Positions 48,566 to 56,889 of a DNA stretch of 64,000 nt are shown in pieces (the first letter of the stretch is position 1; each line of letters starts with the position of its first letter). The stretch is from Sphingomonas sp. LM7 (GTDB lineage Bacteria; Pseudomonadota; Alphaproteobacteria; Sphingomonadales; Sphingomonadaceae), in assembly GCF_002002925.1 (NCBI RefSeq), contig NZ_CP019511.1:930001-994000 (forward strand). The letters run 5' to 3'. Position numbers and translations under genes: made by a program. The notes beneath the pieces were generated by a model. It was not told where the DNA came from, did no database searches, and saw only the letters and a program-made list of their open reading frames with translations.

Positions 48566-49450
48566 TTACTCGGCTGCGCGGTTCATCGCCCGGATGAAAC
48601 GTGTGCGATCGAATTCGGCGATGTGCGTGCTCCCCCTGGTACGGTAGCCGGCGATCGTGCGAGCATGGCTGCGGGCCCAAGCATCGAACTTGTCGCGTTC
48701 GAATTCGATGGATTGGCTTCGCTGATTGATCAGCGTGATCCCGGCCTTGGCGAATGCCTGATAATTGTCGCGCAGCAGGCAGGCGCTGTCCAGAATATCG
48801 AGCCCCTGATATTGGAGGTAGCTGTAGATCTGGCGCAGATTGAGGAATAGATCGGGCGAGGCAGAAAGGTCGCGAGCGGTTTCGTCGGGGAAATAGAAGA
48901 TGCCGCAATCCGGGCAGATGCGATTGCTGCAATCGCCCCTGTGACGCGGTCCGCCGGACAGTCCGGGACAGGATTTTTCCCGAACCTGCGCTACGGAATA
49001 GGTGGCCACCCATCCGGTCAGCAAGGTCGCCGCCAGCAAGATTCCGCCATCGACCAGCGAGAAAAGCACCAGCCCTGCCTTGCCGACACCCGTCGCGCCG
49101 GCAATCAGCCCGCCCAGGCTTGCGCCGGCGGTTGCTCCCAGCGTGCCCGCCGCCAGCTTGGGCTTGCGTGCGTCGGGGCCGTGACACAAGGATTTCAGCC
49201 CGGCGAGACAAGGCGCCAGGCTGACCGCCGCGCCGACTACGACGGCGGTCAGGCCGTCTATGTGCGTAGTCGCGGCCGCAGGCAGTGCGGCCTGCGCCAG
49301 GACGAAGGTCGCGGCGCCGGCCGCCACTCCCAGGGCCGGGTCAGGCGTGGCCGATCGTTTGGAATCCGCCCGCCGGGGAACTGCCGCCAGCGATTCCTCG
49401 GAGGCGGACAGAAGGTCGATCGAGTCGTCGATGTCGCGCCCTGGAGCCAT
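48566..49450 (-). CDS. Unrecognised membrane protein with a four-cysteine segment
   Basis: 294 residues. Polar N-terminus, four hydrophobic segments between about 40 and 153 (glycine/alanine-rich, e.g. AAGTLGATAGASLGGLIAGA), then a soluble C-terminal part. The latter opens with C161, C174, C179 and C182 (CSNRICPDCGIFYFPDE), a plausible zinc site. The last 100 residues are helical and charged (FDAWARSHARTIAGYRTRG). No family recognised. It lies between the CHAP gene and the GFA-MoxR pair; the CtrA-type box sits between it and CHAP. Confidence 0.65.
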   Translation of the reverse strand: MAPGRDIDDSIDLLSASEESLAAVPRRADSKRSATPDPALGVAAGAATFVLAQAALPAAATTHIDGLTAVVVGAAVSLAPCLAGLKSLCHGPDARKPKLAAGTLGATAGASLGGLIAGATGVGKAGLVLFSLVDGGILLAATLLTGWVATYSVAQVREKSCPGLSGGPRHRGDCSNRICPDCGIFYFPDETARDLSASPDLFLNLRQIYSYLQYQGLDILDSACLLRDNYQAFAKAGITLINQRSQSIEFERDKFDAWARSHARTIAGYRTRGSTHIAEFDRTRFIRAMNRAAE

Positions 49451-49540
49451 ATCGCCACCCGTCCTGCTGCTATTGTCGCGGAACTGGGCTCGAACGCGCC
49501 GGAGTCTATTCGGAAGCTATGCGGATCGACGCATGTTTGT

Positions 49541-49969
49541 CTAGCGCGGGGCCGGTCCGGGCGCCGGCGGCTGGCGCGGGAAGGTTTCCAGGCTGGGATC
49601 GATCATCGCCCAGGCAGGGGCGTCCTCGGTCCAGATCGCGACTTGCGGGGCGAGATCATTGGGGGCGTCGAGGAAACCCAGGCGAAGGGTACGGAATTGC
49701 GGGCGTGCCGAGGACTGACCCATCACCGGCGTGCAGCATTTCGCGCAGAAGCTCTGGGTAAGCGTGTTGCCGCTCGCCGCGACATAGGAGGTGCTGGCAA
49801 GCTCGCCTTCCAACGCAATCGCATCGGTGGCGAACATCGCATTGGTGGTCGGCGAGCCCGCAGCGATCTGCTGGCACTGGCGGCACCAGCATTGGCGCAC
49901 GGCAATCGCGTCGCCCGTGATCGTCGCGGTGACCGCGCCGCAGGCGCAGCGGCCGGTATAGCCGGTCAC
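49541..49969 (-). CDS. GFA family protein
   Basis: 142 residues from a GTG that overlaps the MoxR gene's stop by four bases. Zinc-binding fold: C-x-C in GRCACGAVTATI, C-x2-C in QCWCRQCQQIAAG, and the second-metal C-x2-C in FCAKCCTPVMG. The family is named after a formaldehyde-glutathione enzyme, but most members are of unknown activity. Coupled to MoxR and intact, unlike the frameshifted GFA gene at 21.5 kb. Confidence 0.85.
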   Translation of the reverse strand: MTGYTGRCACGAVTATITGDAIAVRQCWCRQCQQIAAGSPTTNAMFATDAIALEGELASTSYVAASGNTLTQSFCAKCCTPVMGQSSARPQFRTLRLGFLDAPNDLAPQVAIWTEDAPAWAMIDPSLETFPRQPPAPGPAPR

Positions 49970-50811
49970 TTGCTCTGCCGCCGGCTCATGAAGGCAAGGC
50001 GTTCGAACAGCATCACGTCCTGCTCGTTCTTGAGCAGCGCGCCGTGGAGCGGCGGGATCGCCTTGCTGCTGTCCTTCGACTGGAGCACGTCGAGCGGCAT
50101 TTCCTCGTGGAGGAGCAATTTGAGCCAGTCGAGGAGTTCGGACGTGCTCGGCTTCTTCTTGAGCCCTGGGACCTCGCGGATGTCGTAGAAGATATCCATT
50201 GCCTTGCTGACCAGGATCTTCTGGATGCCGGGAAAGTGGACGTCGATGATCGCCTGCATCGTCTCGCGGTCCGGGAACTTGATATAGTGGAAGAAGCAGC
50301 GGCGCAGGAACGCGTCGGGCAGTTCCTTCTCGTTGTTCGATGTGATCACCACGATCGGGCGCTCGGCGGCGCGGACGGTCTCCTTGGTCTCGTAGACATG
50401 GAATTCCATGCGATCGAGCTCCTGGAGCAAGTCGTTGGGGAATTCGATATCGGCCTTGTCGATCTCGTCGATCAGCAGCACGGGGAGCTGCGGCGCAGTG
50501 AACGCCTCCCACAGCTTTCCCTTGCGGATGTAATTGGCGATGTCGTGGACGCGCTCGTCGCCGAGCTGGCCGTCGCGCAGCCGGGCGACCGCATCATATT
50601 CGTAGAGGCCTTGCTGCGCCTTGGTGGTCGACTTGACGTTCCACTCGATCAGCGGGGCGTTCACCGCCTTGGCGATCTCGTACGCGAGGACGGTCTTGCC
50701 GGTGCCGGGCTCGCCCTTGACGAGCAAGGGACGGCGGAGAGTGACGGCCGCGTTGACGGCGACCTTGAGGTCCTCCGTCGCGACATAGCTTTGGGTGCCT
50801 TCGAAACGCAT
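49966..50811 (-). CDS. MoxR-family AAA+ ATPase
   Basis: 281 residues. Walker A GEPGTGKT at 33-40, Walker B LLIDEID at 112-118, sensor region RPIVVITSNNEKELPDAFLRRCFFHYIKFP. Works as a chaperone-like motor, usually with a VWA partner encoded nearby; the likely partner is the CoxE-type protein at 45244, here four genes downstream. Divided in sequence from the next upstream gene by about 40 bases. Confidence 0.92.
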   Translation of the reverse strand: MRFEGTQSYVATEDLKVAVNAAVTLRRPLLVKGEPGTGKTVLAYEIAKAVNAPLIEWNVKSTTKAQQGLYEYDAVARLRDGQLGDERVHDIANYIRKGKLWEAFTAPQLPVLLIDEIDKADIEFPNDLLQELDRMEFHVYETKETVRAAERPIVVITSNNEKELPDAFLRRCFFHYIKFPDRETMQAIIDVHFPGIQKILVSKAMDIFYDIREVPGLKKKPSTSELLDWLKLLLHEEMPLDVLQSKDSSKAIPPLHGALLKNEQDVMLFERLAFMSRRQSK

Positions 50812-50850
50812 GGCGCTTGGTAGAGGGGCAGGGTGCCCCGACGCAAGGAC

Positions 50851-51516
50851 TCAGGCGCGGGTACGGGCGCTGGCGCGGGCTTCGAGCAGGTCCCACAGGC
50901 CGCGATGCTGGGCGAAGACCTGTTGCGCGCCGAACAGCATCGCGCGCTCCATTGCGCTTTCGCGGGCGAGCGCATCGACGACGCTGACGGTCTCCTCGGC
51001 GAGCGGGAGAGTCGATGCCGGCGCCTTGAGGCCCAAGCGGTCGGCGACGGCATCGAGCACGCCGCGCACCGTTGCCCAGTCGATCACCATCGCAAGCGCG
51101 GCACCGGCGGCGCAACCGGCGCGGTCAGACTGGGCGAGCATGTCGAGCGCGTGGCGCTGGGCATGCGCAGCCGATTCGGATTCGGCGTGCCCGGGGGTGC
51201 TCGGCAGCGGACCGGCGGCAGCGACGATGCGGACGAGATAGGCGCGCTCGGTCGCGAAGGCGCCGGCAGCGGCTTCCAGCCAGTCGCGTTCGAGCGACAC
51301 CTGGGCATGTGCCAGCGCATAATCGATCACGCCGGGATGGCGACCGTGGAGCACGCAGATGAAATGGGCGGCATCGGCGAGGTCGCGCAGCGGCTCGAGG
51401 GTCTCGGCGAGGCGGCGGAGCCAGGGATGATTCGCGCTGCCATCGGATGCGACGAGCGATCCCATCGCTCCCCATGTGCCACCGAGACGGGCGATCTGTG
51501 CAGTATCAAACGGCAT
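50851..51516 (-). CDS. Conserved hypothetical protein (possibly DUF6975)
   Basis: 221 residues from the ATG at 51516 (MPFDTAQIARLGG), which is better supported than a start 24 codons earlier. All-helical, no signal peptide or membrane segment. Histidine-containing stretch DAAHFICVLHGRHPGVIDYA, and two long helical stretches (HAQVSLERDWLEAAAGAFAT; SVVDALARESAMERAMLF). I recall a sphingomonad family of this shape (DUF6975) but cannot verify it. Precedes MoxR on the same strand. Confidence 0.65.
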   Translation of the reverse strand: MPFDTAQIARLGGTWGAMGSLVASDGSANHPWLRRLAETLEPLRDLADAAHFICVLHGRHPGVIDYALAHAQVSLERDWLEAAAGAFATERAYLVRIVAAAGPLPSTPGHAESESAAHAQRHALDMLAQSDRAGCAAGAALAMVIDWATVRGVLDAVADRLGLKAPASTLPLAEETVSVVDALARESAMERAMLFGAQQVFAQHRGLWDLLEARASARTRA

Positions 51517-51736
51517 ATGCCCCCAAACCCTGGAATGCCGACAAACATCGACACGCGCTTCATGCAACTCAGGTCTATACCGAAGCACGTAAAGACGTGG
51601 TTGACGCCGCGTTTACCTTTCAGTCGCGGTTTGTGGATGGCCTAGATCTGCAGCGCTCCAGCGCAAGCAGGAAGCCAGAACAGCGAAGTAATACGATGTC
51701 CCCGGCTCCTGCCTTCGCAGAAGCGCAAAAGGTACT

Positions 51737-52948
51737 TCACCAGTTGAACATCGTCCCGTCTTCGAGCCGGTTCACGGGAAGATAGGCGCGCTTATACTCG
51801 TATTTGGCGGCGAGCGCCTCGTCGATGTCCACGCCCAGGCCCGGCTTGTCGCCGGGATGCATCAGGCCGTTGGCGAGCGAATAGGCGTGTGGGAAGACCG
51901 CGTCGGTCTCGGGCGTATGCCGCATATATTCCTGGATGCCGAAATTGGGCACCGACAGGCCGAAGTTGAGCGCTGCGGCCATGCTGACCGGCGAAAGGTC
52001 GGTGGCGCCGTGGCAGCCGGTGCGGACCTGGTGGAGGTCGGCGAGCCCGGCGATCCGGCGCAGATGGGTGATGCCGCCGGCATGGACCACGGTGGCGCGG
52101 ATATAGTCGATCAGCTGCTCCTCGATGAGCTGCTTGGCGTCCCACACCGAATTGAAGATCTCGCCGACTGCGAGCGGCGTGGTGGTGTGCTGGCGGATCA
52201 TGCGGAAGCCGGCCTGGTTCTCGGCCGGCGTCGCGTCCTCCAGCCAGAACAGGCGATAGGGTTCGAGATCCTTGCCCAGCCGCCCGGCCTCGATCGGCGT
52301 CAGGCGGTGATGGACATCGTGGAGCAGATGGACGTCCCAGCCGAGCTGGTCGCGCGCCTTGGCGAACAATTCGGGCACGTGGCGCAGATATTTGGAGGTC
52401 GACCAGACCGTCTCCTCGGGCAGCGAGCCCTTGGCGGGCTCGTAGTAGAAGCGCTCGCCCGACACGCCATAGGTCGCGGCAAGGCCGGGGACGCCCGACT
52501 GGAGACGGACCGCTTTGTAGCCCTGTTCGAGATATTCCTGCGCGCGCTCGATCGTCTCGGAAATGTCGCTGCCATTGGCATGACCATAGACCATGCAGCC
52601 TTCGCGCGAGGCGCCGCCGAGCAGCTGCCAGACCGGCAAGTTGGCGATCTTGCCCTTGATATCCCACAACGCCATGTCGACCGCGGCGATCGCCGTCATC
52701 GTCACCGGGCCGCGGCGCCAATACGCACCCTTGTAGAGATACTGCCAGATATCCTCGATCTGGTGCGCGTCGCGGCCGATCAGGCAGGGGACGACATGGT
52801 CTTCCAGATAGCTCGCCACCGCGAGTTCGCGGCCGTTCAGGGTTGCGTCGCCGATCCCGTACACGCCTTCGTCGGTCTCGATCTTGAGGGTTACGAAATT
52901 GCGGCCGGGGCTGGTCACGATGACACGCGCGGAAGTAATGCGGGGCAA
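51737..52948 (-). CDS. manD: D-mannonate dehydratase, ManD (enolase superfamily)
   Basis: 403 residues. Dehydrates D-mannonate to 2-keto-3-deoxygluconate in glucuronate catabolism. Features: N-terminal capping domain ([22 protein letters not shown]); the flexible [18 protein letters not shown] loop with the catalytic Tyr region; barrel metal ligands in [23 protein letters not shown] and LAVGEIFN; and the C-terminal [20 protein letters not shown] specific to ManD. Divergent from a GntR/FadR regulator that probably controls it. No uxaC, kdgK or transporter is in the window. Confidence 0.92.
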   Translation of the reverse strand: MPRITSARVIVTSPGRNFVTLKIETDEGVYGIGDATLNGRELAVASYLEDHVVPCLIGRDAHQIEDIWQYLYKGAYWRRGPVTMTAIAAVDMALWDIKGKIANLPVWQLLGGASREGCMVYGHANGSDISETIERAQEYLEQGYKAVRLQSGVPGLAATYGVSGERFYYEPAKGSLPEETVWSTSKYLRHVPELFAKARDQLGWDVHLLHDVHHRLTPIEAGRLGKDLEPYRLFWLEDATPAENQAGFRMIRQHTTTPLAVGEIFNSVWDAKQLIEEQLIDYIRATVVHAGGITHLRRIAGLADLHQVRTGCHGATDLSPVSMAAALNFGLSVPNFGIQEYMRHTPETDAVFPHAYSLANGLMHPGDKPGLGVDIDEALAAKYEYKRAYLPVNRLEDGTMFNW

Positions 52949-52967
52949 GGTCGAGACTCGTGTTGAA

Positions 52968-52982
52968 ATTGGTCAGGCCAAT
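52968..52982. promoter_or_regulatory. Candidate GntR/FadR-type operator in the manD-regulator gap
   Basis: ATTGGTCAGGCCAAT is an inverted repeat (ATTGG-N5-CCAAT) containing the TGGT-N3-GCCA core like the FadR-subfamily consensus TGGTCNGACCA. It is centred in the 90-base divergent spacer, about 27 bases upstream of manD. A half-site-like TGGTATGATC lies at 52992-53001. Confidence 0.5.
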
Positions 52983-53038
52983 ATCGCCTTGTGGTATGAT
53001 CGGTGTCAACCTAGGGTGTTGCGACAGGTGAGGGCGTA

Positions 53039-53809
53039 ATGAAAATCACGGGCAACAAGCTGTACCAGCGCGTGGCGGCGTCGATCACCGAAGCGATCGA
53101 AGGCGGGCGCTGGTCGCCCGGCACGCGCCTGCCCGGCGAGCGCGACCTTGCCGAAGAATATAAGGTCAGCCGCCCGACGATCCGCGAGGCGATGATCGCG
53201 CTCGAAATGCGCGGCTGGATCGAGGCGCGGCACGGATCGGGGCTTTATGTCACGCGGCGCGAGCATGGCAGCGGACAGCGCGAGGATTCGCTCAATTTCG
53301 ACGTCGGCGCGTTCGACCTGACCGAGGCGCGGATCCTGTTCGAAGGCGAAGCGGTCGCGCTGGCGGCGGTATCGATTACCGACGAGCAGCTTGCCGAGCT
53401 CGATGCGCTGCTGGTCGAGATGGCGGCGGAGGATTCGGGCAAGCCATCGGTGATGGATGCCGACCACCGTTTCCACCTGGCGATCGCCACCGCCACGGGC
53501 AATGCGGCGATCCGCAGCGTAATCGAATATCTCTGGGACTTGCGCACCAAGTCGCCGCTCGCCGCGAATATGTTCGCCCGCGCCAAGCGCGGCGGCATCA
53601 CCCCGCGCGTGGAGGAGCACCGCCCGATCGTCGCAGCGCTCCACGCCCGCGATCCGCATGCCGCGCGGAGCGCCATGCGGCGGCACCTGCGCGGCGTGGT
53701 CGACGACCTGCTCGAAGCGACCGAGCTCGAAGTGATGGAGCGCGCGCGGAGCGAGCTCGACGCGCGGCGCGACAAGGTAGCGCGACGGTTGAAGATCGGG
53801 TCCGCTTAG
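53039..53809 (+). CDS. GntR-family regulator, FadR/UxuR subfamily (FCD domain)
   Basis: 256 residues. N-terminal winged helix: LYQRVAASITEAIEGGRW; GTRLPGERDLAEEYKVSRPT; ALEMRGWIEARHGSGLYV. The C-terminal FCD ligand domain has EARILFEGEAVALAAV, D-x-x-F-H in DADHRFHLAIATATGN and EEHRPIVAALHARD with metal-binding His residues. By position it should sense a hexuronate-pathway intermediate and repress manD and itself through the palindrome between them. No other target is visible. Confidence 0.88.
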   Translation: MKITGNKLYQRVAASITEAIEGGRWSPGTRLPGERDLAEEYKVSRPTIREAMIALEMRGWIEARHGSGLYVTRREHGSGQREDSLNFDVGAFDLTEARILFEGEAVALAAVSITDEQLAELDALLVEMAAEDSGKPSVMDADHRFHLAIATATGNAAIRSVIEYLWDLRTKSPLAANMFARAKRGGITPRVEEHRPIVAALHARDPHAARSAMRRHLRGVVDDLLEATELEVMERARSELDARRDKVARRLKIGSA

Positions 53810-53846
53810 GGGCGAGAATGCCCGGCGCGCTGTCCGGAACGCCGGC

Positions 53847-54125
53847 TTAAGTCAGGTCATGTTTCAGGCTATCGCCGATGGAACCAAGCAAGGCGACGGA
53901 AGCCGCGAGCGTGGCTGGCGAATCCCCCATGTCCGCCCCGATCGCAGCCTTCACCTCCGTGGCTACCTCCACGATCTCGACTGCGTCGGCGACCGTGATG
54001 ACCGAACGCTCGATGAGACCGTGGATAAGGCTTTCGACCAGCAGCATGGCAGCTTGGCCATGCGCATCAGCCTCACGAAGAGAAGGCCCACGCGCCCTAT
54101 CGTTGTCATTGGTAAGATCAGACAT
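53847..54125 (-). CDS. Small hypothetical protein
   Basis: 92 residues from the ATG at 54125; a start 11 codons earlier is possible. Acidic and alanine-rich, no membrane segment: QAAMLLVESLIHGLIERSVI and ADAVEIVEVATEVKAAIGAD are two amphipathic helices. I do not recognise a family. Convergent with the GntR gene. Confidence 0.6.
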   Translation of the reverse strand: MSDLTNDNDRARGPSLREADAHGQAAMLLVESLIHGLIERSVITVADAVEIVEVATEVKAAIGADMGDSPATLAASVALLGSIGDSLKHDLT

Positions 54126-54300
54126 CGCAACGCTCCGGATGGTGGCGAGAGCGCGCATATCCCTCAGCCGCCGGAGCCAAAGACTTCACCGACGATGCTA
54201 GGACCTTAGATGAAAACGAACCTTGCACACACATTCAGATCAATAAATCACTATAATAATTATCAATGTTACCCTTGCCAGCGGTGTGCCAGAGTGGCGC

Positions 54301-55023
54301 ATGGCGAATCGCTTCATCGAAAAGCTAAATGGTTTCGTCTCTCTCAATGTTGAGGAAGTCGCCGCGCTCGCAGCCGCCACGGCGGGAGCGCGCGAGGAGC
54401 CAGCACGTAGGGACTTGATCCGCGAGGGCGACAGGCCCGGCCCGGTGTTTGTGGTGCTGAGCGGTTGGCTCTGCCGCTATAAGATTCTGCCGAACGGTAC
54501 CCGCCAGATATTGGCCTTTCTGATGCCGGGAGATTCGTGCGATCTGCACATCGGCCTCCTCGCCGAAATGGATCACAACATCCAGACCGTCACACCGGCG
54601 GTGGTCGCCACGATCAGCCGGGAGAAGATGGACGCGCTGATGGAGCAGCATCGCGGCATCGCCCGGGCAATGTAAATCGGGCAGCTGGTCGATGAAGGTA
54701 CCATGCGCGCCTGGATCACCAGCATGGGGCGTCGAACGAGCCTTGAGCGCGCGGCGCATCTGATGTGCGAACTTTACCTGCGCGGGCGCAATATCGGTTT
54801 GACCCTAGAAGCCAGCTTGGAAATGCCGCTCTCCCAATTGCTGTTGTCCGATGCGCTCGGCATGACGCCGGTGCACCTCAATCGCGTCTTGAAGAAACTG
54901 CGGCAGTCCGGTGTGATGACACTGAGCCGGAACAGCCTTCGTATCGCGGACCCCGCGCGCCTGGTGCAAATCGCCGGCTTCGACGAGAACTACCTGCACC
55001 GGCGGCTGCGTCCTGCGGCATGA
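54301..55023 (+). pseudogene. Crp/Fnr family transcriptional regulator interrupted by an in-frame TAA
   Basis: A single frame reads through a cNMP-binding-like domain (LIREGDRPGPVFVVLSGWLC; TRQILAFLMPGDSCDLHIGL) to RGIARAM, then TAA at 54673-54675. It continues without shift as IGQLVDEGTMRAWITSMGRR and a C-terminal HTH (LSQLLLSDALGMTPVHLNRV). An intact protein would be about 240 residues, normal for the family. No Cys cluster of the Fnr type is visible. A GTG at 54286 is an alternative start. The DNA-binding half has its own ATG at 54703 and could still be made. Surroundings are markedly AT-richer than the rest of the window. Confidence 0.75.
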
Positions 55024-55303
55024 CAGGGGCTGCTCCGAGGCGGTAATGATGATGGGCGTTAGCGGCCGATCGTGACGATTGCGACCGCAAGGCAGCCATC
55101 TGAATCCCCGAGCAGGCTGACGAGTAACGCGTTTTCGACGGCACGATCTTGGCGTGCGCAACGTGACACGACGCTTTGGCACCTGCACCTGAGCGCGGAT
55201 ATTGAGGCCGCAGGATAGGGTGCATATATTTTTGCAAATAAACTCATGTTGGAAAGCAATTGTGAGACTGCGCTATTTCTTCGCTGGAGACTTGGAGGCA
55301 GTC

Positions 55304-55534
55304 ATGACGCGGCAGATCATTAGCGAATATCAACAGCGGGATTATTATACACGGCGGCTGGAGCAATCGCGTTCGCTAGCTATTGCTGCCACGAGCCCCT
55401 CGGTACGCGCGATCCACGCCGAAATGGCAGCAGGATACGAAGTTCTGGCTCGCAATGCCATGAGGGACGCGCTTCCAATTTGGTCGTCGCTGTCCCGTCA
55501 GCCATTGGCGTATCTAGCGATGGGCGAACCTTGA
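55304..55534 (+). CDS. Small hypothetical protein
   Basis: 76 residues from the ATG at 55304, which has GGAGG eight bases upstream. Charged and helical: QIISEYQQRDYYTRRLEQSR, then ATSPSVRAIHAEMAAGYEVL. Similar short proteins are common in sphingomonads as I recall them, with no assigned function. The 280 bases before it (55024-55303) hold no recognisable gene and include an AT-rich stretch around 55223-55262. Confidence 0.6.
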   Translation: MTRQIISEYQQRDYYTRRLEQSRSLAIAATSPSVRAIHAEMAAGYEVLARNAMRDALPIWSSLSRQPLAYLAMGEP

Positions 55535-55646
55535 ACGTCAGCTAATGCGTTTAAATTATTGGGAGCAGACAGGCGGCTTTCCACGCAGTGTCCGCCATTC
55601 GGCGCTAGGATTTGCTCTGCTTGCCTGCGGTTGGCGTTGGCGGAAG

Positions 55647-55736
<90 letters not shown>

Positions 55737-55842
55737 GCTGACGCCCCCGCTATCGCGGTCCGCGACGGTTCGCCACAAAATCTTGCTCGGTTGCCAATAT
55801 CAGGGGGTTCATGCCCGCGTCCGGCTGTGGCACAAAACCGGG

Positions 55843-56889
55843 ATGTTGGCTTTGCGTGCGATATTCGGAAAGGCGGCGGCTCTTGCCGTGGCCGTGGTGG
55901 TGGCTAGCCCGGCGGCGGCGCCGGCGATCGCGCAGGACGAAAGCGGCTTCCAGGCCTATCTCCAGACGCTTGCCCGCCAGGCGCTTGCCGAAGGGGTGAG
56001 CCGGCGCACGGTCGATCTGGTGATCCCGACGCTGACCTATAATGCCCGCGTGGTCGAGCTCGACCGCCAGCAGCCCGAGACGCGGCCCAATGCGCCGATC
56101 TCCAACTTCGAGCCCTATCGCGTGAAGCATGTCGATGCCGCGCGGATCGGGCAGGGGCGCGCCGCCTATCAGCGGGTGCGCAGCCGGCTCGAGCGGATCG
56201 AGCGCGAGACCGGCGTGCCCGAATCGATCATGGTGGCGATCTGGGGACATGAGACCGCCTATGGCAAGGTGATGGGCGGGTTCGATTTGCCGCGCGCGCT
56301 TGCCAGCCTTGCCTATGAAGGGCGCCGGCGCGCATTGTTCGCGGGCGAATTCATAGCGACGCTCAAGATGGTCGATCGCGGGGTGCCGCGACAGAAGCTG
56401 GTCGGCAGCTGGGCGGGCGCGTTCGGCGGGCCGCAGTTCCTGCCGAGCGTGTATCTGCGGCTGGCAGTGGACGGCGACGGCGACGGGCTTGCCGACATCT
56501 GGACGAGCGAGCCGGACACGCTCGCCTCGATCGCCAATTATTTCGTCAATGCCGGCTGGCGCAAGGGGCAGCCCTGGGGCGTCGCGGTGCGCGTGCCCGA
56601 AGGGTTCAACCGTGCGGCCGTGGTGGGGCGGACCGTCGCGCCGCGCTGCCCGCGCGTGTTCGAGCGCCACAGCCGCTGGAAGAGCATCGCCGAATGGCGC
56701 GCGCTCGGGCTGACGATGCAGGGGCGCGGCTGGCCGGCGGATAGCGTGCAGGCGACGTTGCTCGAGCCCGACGGGCCCGGACGGACCGCGTATCTGCTCA
56801 CCGGCAATTATCGCGTGATCCTCGATTATAATTGCTCGAATTTTTACGCTTTGTCGGTAGGCCTGCTCGCCGATGAAGTCGAACGCTAG
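55843..56889 (+). CDS. Lytic murein transglycosylase, MltB type
   Basis: 348 residues from ATG 55843. Signal peptide MLALRAIFGKAAALAVAVVV ending near AIA30-Q; SLT_2 catalytic domain with E137 in MVAIWGHETAYGKVMGGFDL; GAFGGPQFLPSVYLRLAVDG and YFVNAGWRKGQPWGVAVRVP typical of MltB. The C-terminal part (RTAYLLTGNYRVILDYNCSN) is also conserved. Cleaves glycan strands with 1,6-anhydro formation. Soluble periplasmic rather than lipidated, as no lipobox cysteine is present. Overlaps the start of rlpA. Confidence 0.9.
   Translation: MLALRAIFGKAAALAVAVVVASPAAAPAIAQDESGFQAYLQTLARQALAEGVSRRTVDLVIPTLTYNARVVELDRQQPETRPNAPISNFEPYRVKHVDAARIGQGRAAYQRVRSRLERIERETGVPESIMVAIWGHETAYGKVMGGFDLPRALASLAYEGRRRALFAGEFIATLKMVDRGVPRQKLVGSWAGAFGGPQFLPSVYLRLAVDGDGDGLADIWTSEPDTLASIANYFVNAGWRKGQPWGVAVRVPEGFNRAAVVGRTVAPRCPRVFERHSRWKSIAEWRALGLTMQGRGWPADSVQATLLEPDGPGRTAYLLTGNYRVILDYNCSNFYALSVGLLADEVER

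Noticed and set aside
54673..54675. Recoding (selenocysteine or pyrrolysine) at the Crp/Fnr stop
   Set aside because: The codon is TAA, which is not used for either amino acid; a nonsense mutation is simpler.
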